64,000 nt of DNA, taken from positions 22,781,224 through 22,845,223 of the forward strand of contig NC_053114.1 of NCBI RefSeq assembly GCF_010015445.1, in the 5' to 3' direction. The stretch's first letter is position 1. The number at the start of each line of letters is the position of its first letter. Made by a program: the position numbers and the translations under genes. This stretch comes from Perca fluviatilis. Its lineage: Eukaryota; Chordata; Actinopteri; Perciformes; Percidae. The notes under the pieces are model-generated. The model saw only the letters and a program-made list of their open reading frames with translations. It searched no databases and was not told the origin of the DNA. Shown in pieces: positions 24,392 to 36,330 of this stretch.

Positions 24392-25040
24392 TACGTGTAC
24401 ATGCACACAATATTCCGGATTTTTTTGCCCTTATTCCAAAAAGATAATTTTCCCAATAAGCTGTTTACATGGCTAATGAAATTGAATATTCCACTATTAT
24501 TCCAGTTTACATGCAGTCGTTGGACTGTGCGAACACAACTCTTTCATTCCTTATACCTCCTTCTTGAAAGTTGTCACTGCAATGTTAGCCCATATCGAAA
24601 AACCGGTTGCTTAGCAAGTCTTTCATAATGTTGGTATCCAAGTCTTTCATAATGCTTAAAAAGTAGTTGCATTTCTCCTTTTTTTCTTTTGGGCATGCAT
24701 CTCTACCCAATGCTTGCAAATGGTTGGCTAGTTGGTTTGTGTACAACAACAATAGCAGCGGACATAGCTGACTGTAAACTGTAAACAGGCAAGGGGCCAT
24801 AAGCTGTCACAAACTACACTAAAAACCCCAATTGCGCATATTCCAAATGTGCTGTATACATGACCAAAGAATGCTTCTAAAACCTGAATAATACTCTCAT
24901 ATCCCACATATCATAATCGTAAAATGCTATACTCGCAAAAATGCCTTTTTCCAAATAATTTTGAATATGCTGTTTACATGACCCTCATCAAATTTGCAAT
25001 ATTGTCATATTTGGAATAATAGTGAAACTTGTAAACGTAC
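24392..25040. mobile_element. Inverted-repeat element, about 650 bp
   Basis: The left end TACGTGTACATGCACACAAT(ATTCC) mirrors the right end GGAATAATAGTG plus AAACTTGTAAACGTA. Motifs TTTACATG and TTTCCAAAT recur inside in both orientations. No transposase and no clear duplication, so the class is open. A 24-bp-period direct repeat (AAGTCTTTCATAATG twice, at 24616 and 24640) lies within. Confidence 0.55.
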
Positions 25041-25318
25041 TCCGTTCTACAACAGTTGTGTGTATGTAATGTAGTTCATACTGTCTTTGAAGATGATAAA
25101 TTAAGTTGGGCATTTTGTTATTCTTCAGGGTTTTGGTTATTTATATTTCTGTTAAGAAATGCATATGTAGAATGATCATAAAAGCAATCTATTATTTCAA
25201 AACCTTTTGGCAATTTTTACAAAAGAAAAATATGGTAATGGCCAACACTAGAGCTGGAAGATAAATCGAAAAGTAATCAAAACGTTTTGACGGTCATGAC
25301 ACAGGCCATTGCCGTTAA

Positions 25319-25503
25319 CCCTTGGGTTGTCTTCCCGTCAACATTTTTACTTTTTTTTTTTTTCAACGTTTTTGACCCCTTTTTTCAGTTTGTTTTTGCT
25401 TTTTCCAACTTTTTAAATTGTTAAATCTTTCTTCTACACATTTTCAGCGCTTAAAACAAAAAAAATGAAAATGGGTCAATGTGACCCGCACTCAACACAA
25501 GCG
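25319..25503. mobile_element. TTAA-flanked MITE (piggyBac-like), 185 bp
   Basis: Flanked by TTAA at 25315-25318 and 25504-25507. The ends CCCTTGGGTTGTC and CAACACAAGCG are imperfect inverted repeats starting CCCTTG, and internal GGTCAATGTGACC is typical of this fish family. TTAA duplication plus CCC-start fits piggyBac-type mobilisation. Confidence 0.75.
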
Positions 25504-25832
25504 TTAAGTTAAGCCAACATCAAAGAATGTCATGTGGCGACGACAGTCAATTTTAGACACCAAAATGAAATTCGGAAAGAAAAAGATTAGGGTTTGGGTT
25601 AAAACACTGTGTCCTGGGAGTACTACTTCAGGGGAACAAACACCCGTTTCCCAGGGTGAGTGTCTTGTGTTTGACATGTATTTTGTTTGCAAGATATGCT
25701 GGTTATATTTTGACATGGCAATATTTAAAATGTATTTAGTTTTGAAGTTATTTATTTCATACTTTTTTATTTCAATGATTTTGAAATATTCAATAAATAA
25801 CCATAACAAGTTCATCTGTCTCTTTTTATTTT

Positions 25833-26586
25833 TAGAGATGCACCGATTACAACTTTCTAGGCCGATTCCGATTTTTTCATTGAGTTTGACCTGCCGATAC
25901 CGATTTTTCTTTAATAGTACATTTTGCATAGAACATAGAAATTTTTTTGAACAGATAATCTATTGCTATAAAATACAACTATATAAAGTACTCCTGGTGT
26001 GGGAAATTCACACATCTAAAGTGCAGTGTTATGGAAGAACCATTTACTTCTTTTCACATCCAATATCCAACTAAAATATATTTAGCAAACTAAACTTCTG
26101 TATGAAAACAGGTAATGCATTTGTACAAAAGGCCGTCTATAAGCAGTGATTATTGATTGATTGTAGAGCGCATGTCGGAGAATAGCGCGGACGTGTGCTT
26201 CCTTGAGAACTAGTTGTATAACTTAAGTTGTCCGTTCATTGTTAGCTGGTGATTTCCTTGTTTGTGTTCATTACCTGCTAGCTAGGTTGCACGTGGCTGT
26301 TGATTCGATATGACGATTGTTTGTATTTTATGTGCATTATTTACATGCTACAGTAGTTACACTGCATTAAGATAATGTAATTAATAGTGGGTTTATTGTT
26401 ATTATTTGCTGGCCTGTATATAATTCCTATGCATTGTGTATGGTAGCCTTTACAATGTTATTTATTTACAGCATTTGACCGGCATAAAATCGGCATATTT
26501 CAGACTGACCGGCCAGTTGCCGGTCATGGCCGATCACATGAAATTGGCCGATTCTGGTCACCAGCCAGTCAATCGGTGCATCTCTA
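25833..26586. mobile_element. hAT MITE, 754 bp (TAGAGATGCACCGAT)
   Basis: Perfect termini TAGAGATGCACCGATT and AATCGGTGCATCTCTA. Flanks TTTATTTT (25825-25832) and ATTATTTT (26587-26594) form an 8-bp duplication with one mismatch. The termini resemble those of the element at 42723-43478. A 180-codon open frame at 25532-26074 crosses its left boundary and is not a gene. Confidence 0.9.
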
Positions 26587-26799
26587 ATTATTTTGAAATC
26601 ACAAAGATGCAATATGCACCTTTTCATAAAAAAGAATAAAAAATCCTACTTTTAATAGTTAAGCATATTTACAGCACAAACCTTGTCAGTCAGCTATGAG
26701 GGCAAAAAACAAAACCAACAACAAAATCGTTCATTAATCGTAAACGAGGTAAAATGTTCAATTAATCGTAATTTTGATTTTAATAAATACAAATAATGT

Positions 26800-27388
26800 A
26801 GTTAAACAAATGCATATAGTAATATCTCTGCACAGCCATGAGCACAGGGTGTTTGTTTGCTTTCATCAAGATTTAGTTTTTCCTTCCTGCTCTTGCTGGG
26901 AGGTCATGGTTGCTTCCCAGGCACTGTTTTCCACCAGCTTAAGTACATGTTAATACACACACGCTCCAACAGGATCTGTACCTGATGGTTAGACTGATTT
27001 AGACTTACTGCCTTTTTATAACGTTGGTGGTCTATGAATTGCCATGTATTCTACTGTCTACTTTTCCCATCATCTACTGGAACCCTGTATTTAAAAAAAA
27101 AATTAAATAAAAAAAGAAAAGTAGCCCGTTATATGTCACAGTCTGTGGGAGTCTGTGACTGAGTCATATCTGCTCCCTTTTTTTTGTTCAATTCTAATCC
27201 TAAACATCACTTCTATATACAGTATGTACTGCAGCTCTTTTTTCTGCATTTGTTTTTGGCAGTGTGGCTCACCTATATGATTACTTTATCTTCACACTAA
27301 TCTTGTCATAGCACTCTAGTGTTTTGGTTGCTTGTAAATAGTAATAAAATACAGATTGGGTGTTTTGGTTGAAGTCAGTATCATTACA
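26800..27388. other. No recognisable feature
   Basis: AT-rich unclassified stretch with an A-rich patch at 27090-27120. Confidence 0.4.
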
Positions 27389-27396
27389 TTTTTCAA

Positions 27397-27709
27397 TAGA
27401 GGTGTTGAAATTAATCAAATAATCGATGCATCGAATCGTGGACATGGACGATGCTGCAAAATTTAATGTATGCCTAACAACATTTCTGTTTACATATTCT
27501 GTTATGTTTTGCACATTCAGGTAGTGCCATGTGCTCATTGCTGTAGTTTTATGTATCCAATTTATTTAGTATTAGAGCACTGCAGAATGTTTTGTTTTTG
27601 AAGCTATGAAAAGCTATGCATTAAATATCCTATATGGTTTTAATAGAAAAATGTATCTGACATGATAATTGTAATTGAATCGGGAGATCAGTGAAGATTC
27701 ACACCTCTA
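27397..27709. mobile_element. hAT MITE, 313 bp (TAGAGGTGT family, shorter copy)
   Basis: Termini TAGAGGTGTTG and CACACCTCTA, exact 8-bp duplication TTTTTCAA (27389-27396 and 27710-27717). It is nearly collinear with 20761-21151 but lacks the segment after GACGATGCTGC and part of the right side. Confidence 0.94.
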
Positions 27710-27976
27710 TTTTTCAATATGATAAGTTTTCATTTGTCATAATATGGCAACGGCAGGCAAATCATTTAGAAAATCATATGGATTGTATTGTCGTGGTTAT
27801 GTGGTGTATGTATTACACCGCTAGGCTACCTCTGTGCCCCATTTTGTTATCTTCAAATTATGTTTGCTTCTAAGTAGGGCTGTGACGGTATAGTTTTTTT
27901 CTTCTTACGGCGGTTAACCGCAACCCCCTTACGAGAGTAGCGTAAGTTAGAGCGAGAATGGCAGGGTGCCTTAAGT

Positions 27977-29217
27977 CAGTGGTTCCCAACCTGGGGTCCG
28001 GGCACCCGTCAGGGGGGCGGCAAAGATCACAGAGGGTGCGCAAGTCTTTATCTGGTTTGAGGTTGAGGTAAAAAAAAAAAATATTTGCACATGTTAAACA
28101 AATTATGATAATACACTAGAACATATAATGTGTACAAAAGTCTGTATAAAAACTATATATTTTTGTTCTCTCTTAAAATTGTAGGCAGGCTACTTATGGC
28201 GTTTTTCCATTACATGGTACCTGCTTGACTCGCCTCGACTCTACTCGCCTTTTTTGGTTTTCCATTACGAAAAAAAGTACCTGGTACCTGCTAACAGATA
28301 CTTTTTTTTAGTACCACCTCAGTCGAGGTTCCAAGCGAGCTGAGGCGAGCCGAAAAGGTGACGTGAAAACCTGGCTACTGACTGGTCGGAAAGAATCGTC
28401 ACTGATCACTGCATTGCTAGCGAGAGACGGCATTTTTAAATAGTTTAGCCAGCGGTGTTTTTTTGCTGCCGGAGGCTCCATGCAGAGCTTTCTCCGTAGC
28501 ATACAAGTGGCCTGATGTTTATACTTGTGCGCTGGTGTGTGCATGTGTGATGTGTGTGTGTGTGGGGAGCAGGTGAGCGAGGGAGAAGTGAGACAGTGAC
28601 GGCGATTATCTCCGCAGCGAGTAGCGACTCTAGAGTCATATATATGTGTGAGAAACAAAGTGTCTCCCCTGTTCTTTCTGACCACGGTGGGGAATCTGGA
28701 GCAGTAAACGTTAACTATCTGTTTGATATCATGTTGTTTACGGAGACGGAGAACCAGGAAATGAGTCGGGGAAAAGCAACGCTACTAAGCCACGCCCACG
28801 GCAGTCGCTATGACAACCAGCCACGCTGAGGCGGTACTAAAATCTGCAATGGAAAACGGACGCACAGCGTGTCGAGGCGAGTAGAGGCGAGGCGAGTCGA
28901 GCACGTACCATGTAATGGAAAAACGCCATTACTAGGCCGAACCTCCAGGACCTCTTAACCTGGGACCCTTGCTGTCATCAGGTCAGCTGCTAGCTGCTAT
29001 CATCCTCGTTTTTCCTGCCGCCACAGCATCACTATTTTATGAATGAAACATGGCGGAGAAATGTAAAAGTGCTGATAACTGCTCTGTATCAAAAAAGAAA
29101 GTAAGGCTCTATCTTGAGAGTTACCTCAACTTCCGTTTCGGGGGGGTGGAGGGGGGCTCAGCTTTTCTTAGACATGAGTGGGGGGGGGCGCCAAGGAAAA
29201 AAGGTTGGGAACCACTG
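27977..29217. mobile_element. hAT (Charlie-type) element, middle layer of the nest
   Basis: Perfect termini CAGTGGTTCCCAACC and GGTTGGGAACCACTG, the signature of Charlie-type hAT elements, with the exact duplication CCTTAAGT (27969-27976 and 29218-29225). Without the inner Harbinger-type insert it is about 506 bp. No transposase. Confidence 0.95.
28197..28928. mobile_element. Harbinger-type MITE, innermost layer of the nest, 732 bp
   Basis: Near-perfect termini TGGCGTTTTTCCATTACATG and CATGTAATGGAAAAACGCCA, flanked by TTA (28194-28196 and 28929-28931); a 3-bp TWA duplication is typical of PIF/Harbinger. Its interior matches, inverted, parts of 32548-33907 and 232-520 although the termini differ. 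Confidence 0.85.
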
Positions 29218-29461
29218 CCTTAAGTGAGTGGCGTCAGTGCCCGTGTGGTTCGCACAAGGAGAGCGAGGGGTAACTGCCGTTTTATCGGGATAAAGCTATA
29301 AACCGATGGAAACTCCGCTAGCTGCTAGGCTAATGTGCAATGGTAAACACCTCAGCTTCTGTTTTTGTTTTTTTGCGGTGATGACGGTGACGAGCTCAGA
29401 CCCGCAGGTAGGCGTCACGTGACCGCGGTAATGCGGTAACCGTCCCAGCCCTACTTCTAAG

Positions 29462-31732
29462 CACTCATAAACACATTAATACAATTTGATATTATTATGA
29501 TAATATTGCACTAAAATTCATAGAAATGTTATTTCCTAACCCTACACATAATATTGGTGATCTATAATATTACGTTTATTCTGCTGTCGTTATGAGCAAC
29601 TTTAATTGTCACTTGTTTGTTTTGTCACACAAAAATGGAGACGGTCAAGGACCGTGTGTCTCTAGTTTGCATTTGTATACTACCTTGGCTTCATCTCTGT
29701 ATTTTGAGATGGGCTTGAGTGTGCTTCCAGTGCGTTAGCCATGAGCCAAGTTCCCATCAAAGAGTATCTGCTACACCAAAGATTGTGTTTAGATGTGCCG
29801 GCTAATTTTAGAGTTTAGAGAGCCCTTGTCCAAGGTGGGGAAGGATAAGATAACATTGAAGTAGCACTCCCTCTTTACACGGTTAAGTTTTGTTTGTTCA
29901 TCCAATAAACCTCATCCAGCTGCATCTAACAGCCCTCCTCCAGCCCCTAATTTACACAAATACAAATGCTGGCTGCTGTTGATAGTATGTGCAGAAACAA
30001 ATCTTACTCATGTTTTCCAGCTCTCAATGGATGAGAATCGCACAAGCAAGGACACATACTGTCATAGATTTGTCCACATAGTTTACTACAATAGATTTAT
30101 TTTTGTACCATCGGTATTTGTAATGTCATTTGTATATAACTAAATAAGTGTGTAAAAGTGTAGTGGCGTGTTAAGTTTAAGTTATATTTATTTATGAAGT
30201 TAACAGCTAAGCGTTTCGTCACTCCTTCTTTGCCTCACTAATGCTCCTATCCACCCACAGTCACAACTAAAGACAGCGGAAAAATATAACAAAGGGACAC
30301 ATACTGCCTTATAAAGTCTTAAATAGTCTTATGTGTCTCCACATGAGTGTGTAAGAACTCAGTCTGGATTAGCAGCTAGTTTGAATTGCTAAATTTAACC
30401 ATGTGTTTGACTGTGTCGCGTTTCTACAGGAAACTGCTGTAATCTTTTGGTGAATGAGAGTGCAATGCCTAGTCAATAGGCCTCTTTTTCTAGGAAGGCA
30501 GTCAAAACCATGCAAAGGGCTATTAAAGGCTGAATGAGATCAGCTAAGATCCCTAGTCTGCAGTTTCTAGCCATAATGGCGGAGATAATGGACTGATTTG
30601 TTTATGTCAGAAAGGCATCTGGTTTACCCTGGCTACCCTGGCTGTGAATATGTTATTCATTTGTTTATTTATTTTCTGCCAGTGATCTGAATTCCATCAA
30701 TTTGAAGGCACGTATGCACACACACACACACACACACACGGTCAAGTACACTTTGAGCTTGCACAACACATCAAGCCTATACATAGGCCATGTGGCAAAG
30801 CTGTCCCTGTCTGGCCCAACTCTCCTGTCCCTCTCACAGCCATAGAGCAGTGACCTTGGTTTCAAGTAGCTGTACTCTGTTAGAAAGCCAACACCACTCC
30901 TGGGATGGGCTGACCTTGTTGTCTGACATACTGTGAGTCTGCACACCCCTCTATGTCTTTCTCTCTCTCTTTTATTCCCTCACACACCCCTCAACATCAG
31001 CACCCTAAACAAGTCCTTCTGTGTTAACCCCATCGCAAAGCAAATCCAGTACAGTATTCTATATAGCAGCCGGTCTCTTTGTTGTGATGTTTGAATACAA
31101 AGGCGGAATAACTGAGGGTTCGGCAGGTTTGGGCCTCTCCCTACCCAGGTGTTCCTTCATCAGACAACCTTTCCTCTCAGTGACAACGTACTCTTTTTAT
31201 AAGGGTGTGTGCAGCAGTGCACACTGTTGTCACCTCCCTTTATTCTCTTGCCTTTGAGTCTATGCAGCTGTCCCAGCTGTACACAGTGCATGAATGGGTC
31301 CTGGCATGTATATCCATTTCATTATAGGTCCATAACTAAAATAGTGCTCATATACAGAGATGTTTTCACTGGAGCCTTCTCACTTTTATTTTTTTATGTT
31401 TCAGGTTTAGGTCAAATTAGTATTGAGTAGTAAGTATTGACACAGCAGTGTAGTGGTGTAATGGTTCTGGGTTTATTTTGCTTTCACTCTGGTGTAGTTG
31501 TAGTTACAGAAGTAGTAGAAAAGCATATTAGAAGTGCACTGTATGACGTTCAGTGTTTACATGCAACTGTGATTATAATCGGAGACATGAATCCTGCAGT
31601 TATTGCAACTGTTATGTAAACACCACAAACAGGTTTTTGTTTATTATTTAAGGTCATTATCAGTGTAAGCATATATGAATTAAGTGAGCTGGGATGCTCA
31701 ATCTTTAAAAAAATAAATAAATAAGTTGTGTG
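29462..31732. other. Unclassified sequence
   Basis: No gene or interspersed repeat recognised apart from a short CA tract at 30717-30739. A 93-codon - strand frame (30665-30946) shows no domain and runs into the CA tract. Confidence 0.4.
30717..30739. repeat. Short (CA)n tract
   Basis: CA tract of 23 bp. Confidence 0.95.
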
Positions 31733-31850
31733 GCATTTTTAGGCCTGTATAGGAAGCTTAGACTTGAAAGGTGAGCGAGAGAGAGAGAAGGGGAATGACA
31801 TGCAGCAAAGCAAAGGCCCATGGGTCGGAATCTCAATCTTTCAATTTACC
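31733..31850 (-). mobile_element. Truncated antisense copy of the tRNA-derived SINE
   Basis: Read on the - strand it matches the 3' body of the SINE at 53821-54007: a block with GCTGCATGTCATTCCCC, a pyrimidine tract, then AGGCCTAAAAATGCC. The tRNA-like head with A and B boxes is absent. The hAT at 31871 lies immediately to the right. Confidence 0.7.
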
Positions 31851-31870
31851 CATGCTATCTTACACACTTC

Positions 31871-32391
31871 TAGAGCTTAGATCGGCCAAAAAAATCAAGC
31901 CCGACCCAGCCCGAGCACGTTGTGTCCGAGCCCGGCCCGGCCCGACACATTAACTGTAATTATGAGCCCGAACCCGATTTAAACCGACACTTTTTTGATA
32001 CGTGGTCCGTTATAACTGACGTTCTCAACTACAATTCCGAGTTGTTTGAACTGCAGAAATCTGTTTAGAATAATGCAACAAGGACGAAGCATGTAAACTG
32101 CGCTGTTTGTTTATTCAGCACAGCAGGCCCGGTGTGATGCGTGCGAGTAGAGGGGAGACTCCGCGCATGACACGTTTTGCATTTTGTAACTGCAGCCTAA
32201 CTTTTGTACACATTTGTTACTTTTATATAGCCTATATATATTTATAATATTTCTGATTAAGGCATAGCTTTCTCCCCACCCAATTAGGCTTTTAAAAAAA
32301 TAAATTTAAAAAAATCGCTTGATCAAGGGTCCGGCCCGAGGATAGTGGCAGAAAATAACGGCCCGGGCTCGGGCCGAGAATCTAAACTCTA
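31871..32391. mobile_element. hAT MITE, 521 bp
   Basis: Termini TAGAGCTTAGAT and ATCTAAACTCTA (one mismatch), exact 8-bp duplication CACACTTC (31863-31870 and 32392-32399). The subterminal regions are rich in GGCCCG and CGGGCC motifs on both sides. Confidence 0.92.
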
Positions 32392-32822
32392 CACACTTCT
32401 ACCAATGTGACATGTGAGTGGCATGTGTTACAAAAATGGTCCATCAGTCCAGGTCACATCAATCTCAGTAAAGGTCTGTACTGTACTCTTTTGAATCGTT
32501 GAAAGGAGGAAAAATGTCATTGGAGATATATCAGAAATGCTCGTTTAAGCCCAATTTATGGCCATGCGTTAAATCTATACCATTGGTACGTGTAGATACA
32601 GACCCTACGCCGTAGCCTGACATGCACCTCTCTAAAAATGTAACTACATGTCGCAGCGACGCAGACCGCAACAACTGGTGATTGGTCCGCTTGGCTGTGG
32701 CTTGGTGTATCATGTCCCCTTACTCATTTCCGGGTTCTCCTCTGTAAACAACATGAAATCAAGGAGAGGGTTAACTTTTCCTGCTACAGCTTTCTGACCA
32801 GAAAGCACAGGGGAGACAATTT

Positions 32823-33671
32823 GGGCTAGATTTATCAAGCTGTTTGCGCCTGTTTCCAGGCGCTAATTGGTCGCAAAGACGGATGTAACCGATGCGGGCT
32901 ATTTTAGGGCGCACTTGGGTAAAATCGCAGATTGTCTGCCACATGAGCGAGAAGAGACAAGTTGCGCTTTCAATATGCGTTCGTGGGAGGGTCGTGGGGA
33001 AAGTGGGAGTTCCACCCAAAAAGGTGGGAGGATAAGCGCAAAGTGCACCTAATTATATATTCCGTGGTATTTACAAAGACTGTCAGTAAGAGCGCGCCTC
33101 TATTCTGCGGGGGAAATTCTCCGCCTCTTAAAAGCAGGTCTAAACCAGCCGCGATAGAGTTTCCTCGTAGACCTTTATGCCGCTGGTGAAATGGCAACAG
33201 TAATTTGAGCAAGACGAAGACATAGGCGAGGCTGAAAATATTTTTAACACTAGAATCACACTTTGTCAGTGAACACAACATCATTTAGCGTTACAGATCA
33301 AGCAGCCATGTAATATTAGAGTTACTGGAAGAAATCAAAGATGAAATTGAATCTCCCACTCAGCGTTCACATCCCATTCCAGCAGTTGTTAAACTCCTCG
33401 CTACATTACAAATATTGGCATCAGGATCATTTCAAACAGTCATAGCATCAGCAGTGGGAATATCTCAGTCTGCACCGGCCCATATCATAGCACAAGTACC
33501 GCTTTGCTACAGCGCAATTTACGGTATTGTGGGCAGAGAAAGACGCTGATTGCCTGATGGGTGTTAGGGTTTATAAATACTACGCAAAATGTGGAAGCAT
33601 AGCGTGCGCTATTACCGAACTCGCATAAACAGACGCAGCGCAAACTGCGCTAGTGTTAGTAAATTAGGCCC
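32823..33671 (+). mobile_element. Internally deleted PIF/Harbinger element, 849 bp
   Basis: Left end GGGCTAGATTTATCAAGC and right end GTTAGTAAATTAGGCCC are imperfect inverted repeats, followed inward by GTTTGCGCC and GCGCAAACTGCGC. Flanked by TTT on both sides (32820-32822 and 33672-33674), a 3-bp duplication. The related sequence at about 28665 (- strand reading) runs through this site without the insert. Confidence 0.8.
33191..33498 (+). pseudogene. N-terminal part of a Harbinger (HARBI1-like) transposase, broken
   Basis: From ATG 33191 the frame begins MATVI, stop, ARRRHRRG, an Arg-rich opening seen in these transposases. After further stops, a second frame from about 33310 reads HVILELLEEIKDEIESPTQR, followed by SHPIPAVVKLLATLQILASG and SFQTVIASAVGISQSAP. 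This is the conserved region before the DDE domain in PIF/Harbinger proteins (R.H.IP...KLL..L...A.GSFQ...... GIS.S). The catalytic domain is missing through internal deletion. Not functional. Confidence 0.8.
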
Positions 33672-33910
33672 TTTGATTCTCCGCCTCCGCTGCTGGAGTC
33701 GGTACTTGCTCCGCAGCTAATCCCCGTCACTCTCTCACTCGCTCTACCACAAACTCCCCAGCATACACGCATGTCGGCTCTGCTATTCTCTTAAAGAGAC
33801 ACGCTAGAACGACACAGACACCAGCGCACAAGTATAAACCTCAGGCCACTTATGTAGGCTACGGCGTAAGCTCTGCGGAGATCCCTAGCAGAAGCATGAA
33901 TCCCGCTTTA

Positions 33911-36330
33911 GCCTCTAGGCTTCTGAGTGGGCAGGCCATCGTACGTGTTTGACTGACAGAGCCTGCAGCAGCACAGAGACACAATGTAAACAAACGGGCC
34001 TTGGTAACTGTAGCTTAACAGCCAAGGACAGATATCAAAAGATGACCCACACAATGTCACATCTTAGATGAACATTTAATATTATGCAGGTAGGTTGTTA
34101 TGATGTGCAAAATGCTACAGCCAACTAGCTGTTTATCCTGCATGGTGATGTTAGCGGAAGCGCTTTCCCTGGTGGATTTTTGTTTGTGTGCTAGATCGTT
34201 CAGAAAGCCAAGGTGAAACGCAAGATATTTGTTGATGGTTGTTGATGAGGCAACATTAGCTAGAAAGAAAATGTGTGTTTTAGTTTACAGTCTGTGTCCA
34301 AGTAGCGGGCTGCGTTCTCGTGGTCACAGACAGTGGGCACCTTCATTAGACCAAATAAGTTTCTCCCTTTTTAGATGTATATAGTCTGTATAATGTCACA
34401 AAGAAAATGTACTATCCTTTAGGCTATCACACATCTTTGGAGATTTATACAAGTATTTACCAACTCATGTTAACTCTGGCTATTATTATATTTTATATAT
34501 AATATATAATATATTTTATATATTTTATTTATATATTATATATATTTGTTTTTCCTTATGAAATTCAGTCCGTATTTCCATGGAGGAAAAGAGGGGCTTT
34601 TGCTCATAGTTTGTTCAGTATAAATGTAGTGAAATGCTAAAGACATTCTCTTAAATTTATTTGCAAGGTCTTTGGCCTAGGGCATGATTATCTTGTTGAA
34701 GGCCATCTGGAAATCCTTTTCCTCTTTATATTTAAAAAAAAAAAAAAACCTTTGTGAAAATACTCAAACCTGTCAGCGTTGTTTTTTTGTTTTTTTTTAG
34801 GTGTGCAGTCCAGTTGTGTGTATGTGTTTATGCTTAACGTCAGGCTGCAGGCTATGTAAAAGCTGGGCTGGGGCCAGCAGCCAGCCAGTAGGACAGACGA
34901 GGAAGCAGATGGATCTGTTTGGACTTAACCCTTCCCACGCCACTTCATCCTTCTGGCCCTCCTCTGCCAACCTGCACGTCTCGCTGCAGAGTAGAAGGAT
35001 GGGTGCAGAGTGGGAGTGTGCGTTTTGGGGGATGGGCATGTAATGCTACTTGTACCAAGCAGAGAAAACCAGAGAGAGCGAAAGAGACTTTGCCTTTGCA
35101 GACTTTTCCTCATACACCCCTTGTGTGTTGAACTGTGCTGACCTATGGCTACTGTCTCCATGTTGGAACTCCTGGTCTGCTCGGTTTGTTTGCTGTCTCT
35201 CTTCAGCTATTTTCCCGCTCTGGTACGCTCTGCTGTCTGCTCTCTCGGGCCAAATCAGCACTTTGCTTGTTTGTCCCGGGAATGTCTTGCCTTTTCTGGG
35301 ATATAGAGTCACCGCACCCTGTGAGATCCACTGGCTGTCTGCGGACTCTTTTAGCCGTCCTCCTACTTTCTTGCTTTGACTGTCTCAGTGGTAGAGGTTT
35401 CACCTGCAAACAAATGATAGTTGTTGGTTCCATGGTGAACCATTTTACCACAGACAGACTCCCATCACTGTATACAGTACACTTAAATTACTTTTTGTAA
35501 AACATTAGCATGCAGTAGTACGCATGTGCTCAGAGGTAGTTTGAGTGTGACCATGCTACTCCGCCAATTGCATGGAGTGGTCAATCTGTGTACAAGCATG
35601 CTCAGTAGAGGGTTTGGAAGTGATGTTACCATATGCAGAATTTGGCACAGTCAATTTTCCCGAAGTTCTAAACCTGCAACATCTAGCATCTGCCTTGGGA
35701 AGAAAAACAACACAAACTGTTAAAATGGTAAAACGCTTGTGTCCACTGACTTGCACAAACAAAGCAATACTTTCTAACGGCTGTTTTAATGATAAATAAA
35801 CAAGCACAAAGTTTTTTGTTTTTTTTCTTTTTTAAATCAAATCATTTTGAACCTCTTATCATTTTCATTAGCCTGGACCAGTAGGCTAAGTGGTTTGTGG
35901 ACACTACAATTTGCCAGAAATTGGGTTTTCTGTCTAGCTAAAAGGATAGATCATTGTCCATCCTTATCTTTTTCAAGATTTCTGTATGTTTTCCTTTTAG
36001 TATCGCAGCTCGCCCTAATTATAGCCAGTGGTGTTTAGGTCATGAAATCACATCAAAATATAATGCGTATGCATGCCATATGCATTTGCGAGTCAAAGAG
36101 AATGCAGGGTCCCGGTTTAATTGCAAATCAGTGGTTTCTGAGTGAAGTTTCTGACAGACACCCTCCCTGCTCTTCCTGCTAACCAGCAGACTGTAAATAG
36201 AAAACCCTGAGGGACGATCAATACCAACTCTGCCTGTTGATGAGGAGGGTAGCCCGTTGTTTGAATGAATGAAGAAGAGATGCGTAACGGGTTTTATAGT
36301 GTAGAGGTCCTCATGGTGCGGTATCCAAAA
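33911..36330. other. Unclassified sequence
   Basis: A TA-rich tract lies at 34481-34548. A T-rich run ending TTTTTTTTTAG at 34788-34800 looks like an acceptor, but no coding exon is evident. Open frames of 109 and 121 codons at 35050-35500 overlap in different frames with no domain I recognise. Confidence 0.4.
34481..34548. repeat. TA-rich low-complexity tract
   Basis: Almost pure A/T with repeated TATATA and ATATTTTATATA blocks. Confidence 0.9.

Larger units (their letters stand above)
25249..26790. mobile_element. Probable outer hAT remnant holding two nested insertions
   Basis: TAGAGCTGGAAGATAAATCG at 25249 looks like a hAT start, and the sequence near 26725-26785 (repeated ATTAATCGTAA motifs) looks like the matching interior or right part. 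Between them lie a TTAA-flanked MITE (25319-25503) and a complete hAT MITE (25833-26586). The right terminus is not resolved. Confidence 0.4.
27875..29453. mobile_element. hAT MITE (TAGGGCTGTGACGGTA), outer layer of a three-level nest
   Basis: Starts TAGGGCTGTGACGGTA and ends TAACCGTCCCAGCCCTA, flanked by the exact 8-bp duplication CTTCTAAG (27867-27874 and 29454-29461). Without its insertion it would be about 330 bp. It is a relative of 60581-61767, which is uninterrupted at the corresponding site. Confidence 0.95.
32548..33907. mobile_element. Harbinger-type MITE, outer layer, 1,360 bp with insert
   Basis: Ends AGCCCAATTTATG and (GCAGAAG)CATGAATCCCGCT are imperfect inverted repeats, flanked by TTA (32545-32547 and 33908-33910). 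Same family as 45458-47274 and probably 232-520. The inner Harbinger element at 32823-33671 interrupts it. Confidence 0.7.

Noticed and set aside
25532..26074. 180-codon open frame on the + strand
   Set aside because: It runs across the left boundary of a hAT MITE, so it cannot be an ancestral gene, and it shows no domain.
34788..35040. Exon after TTTTTTTTTAG
   Set aside because: Open frames exist on both strands, with no conserved motif and no convincing donor.
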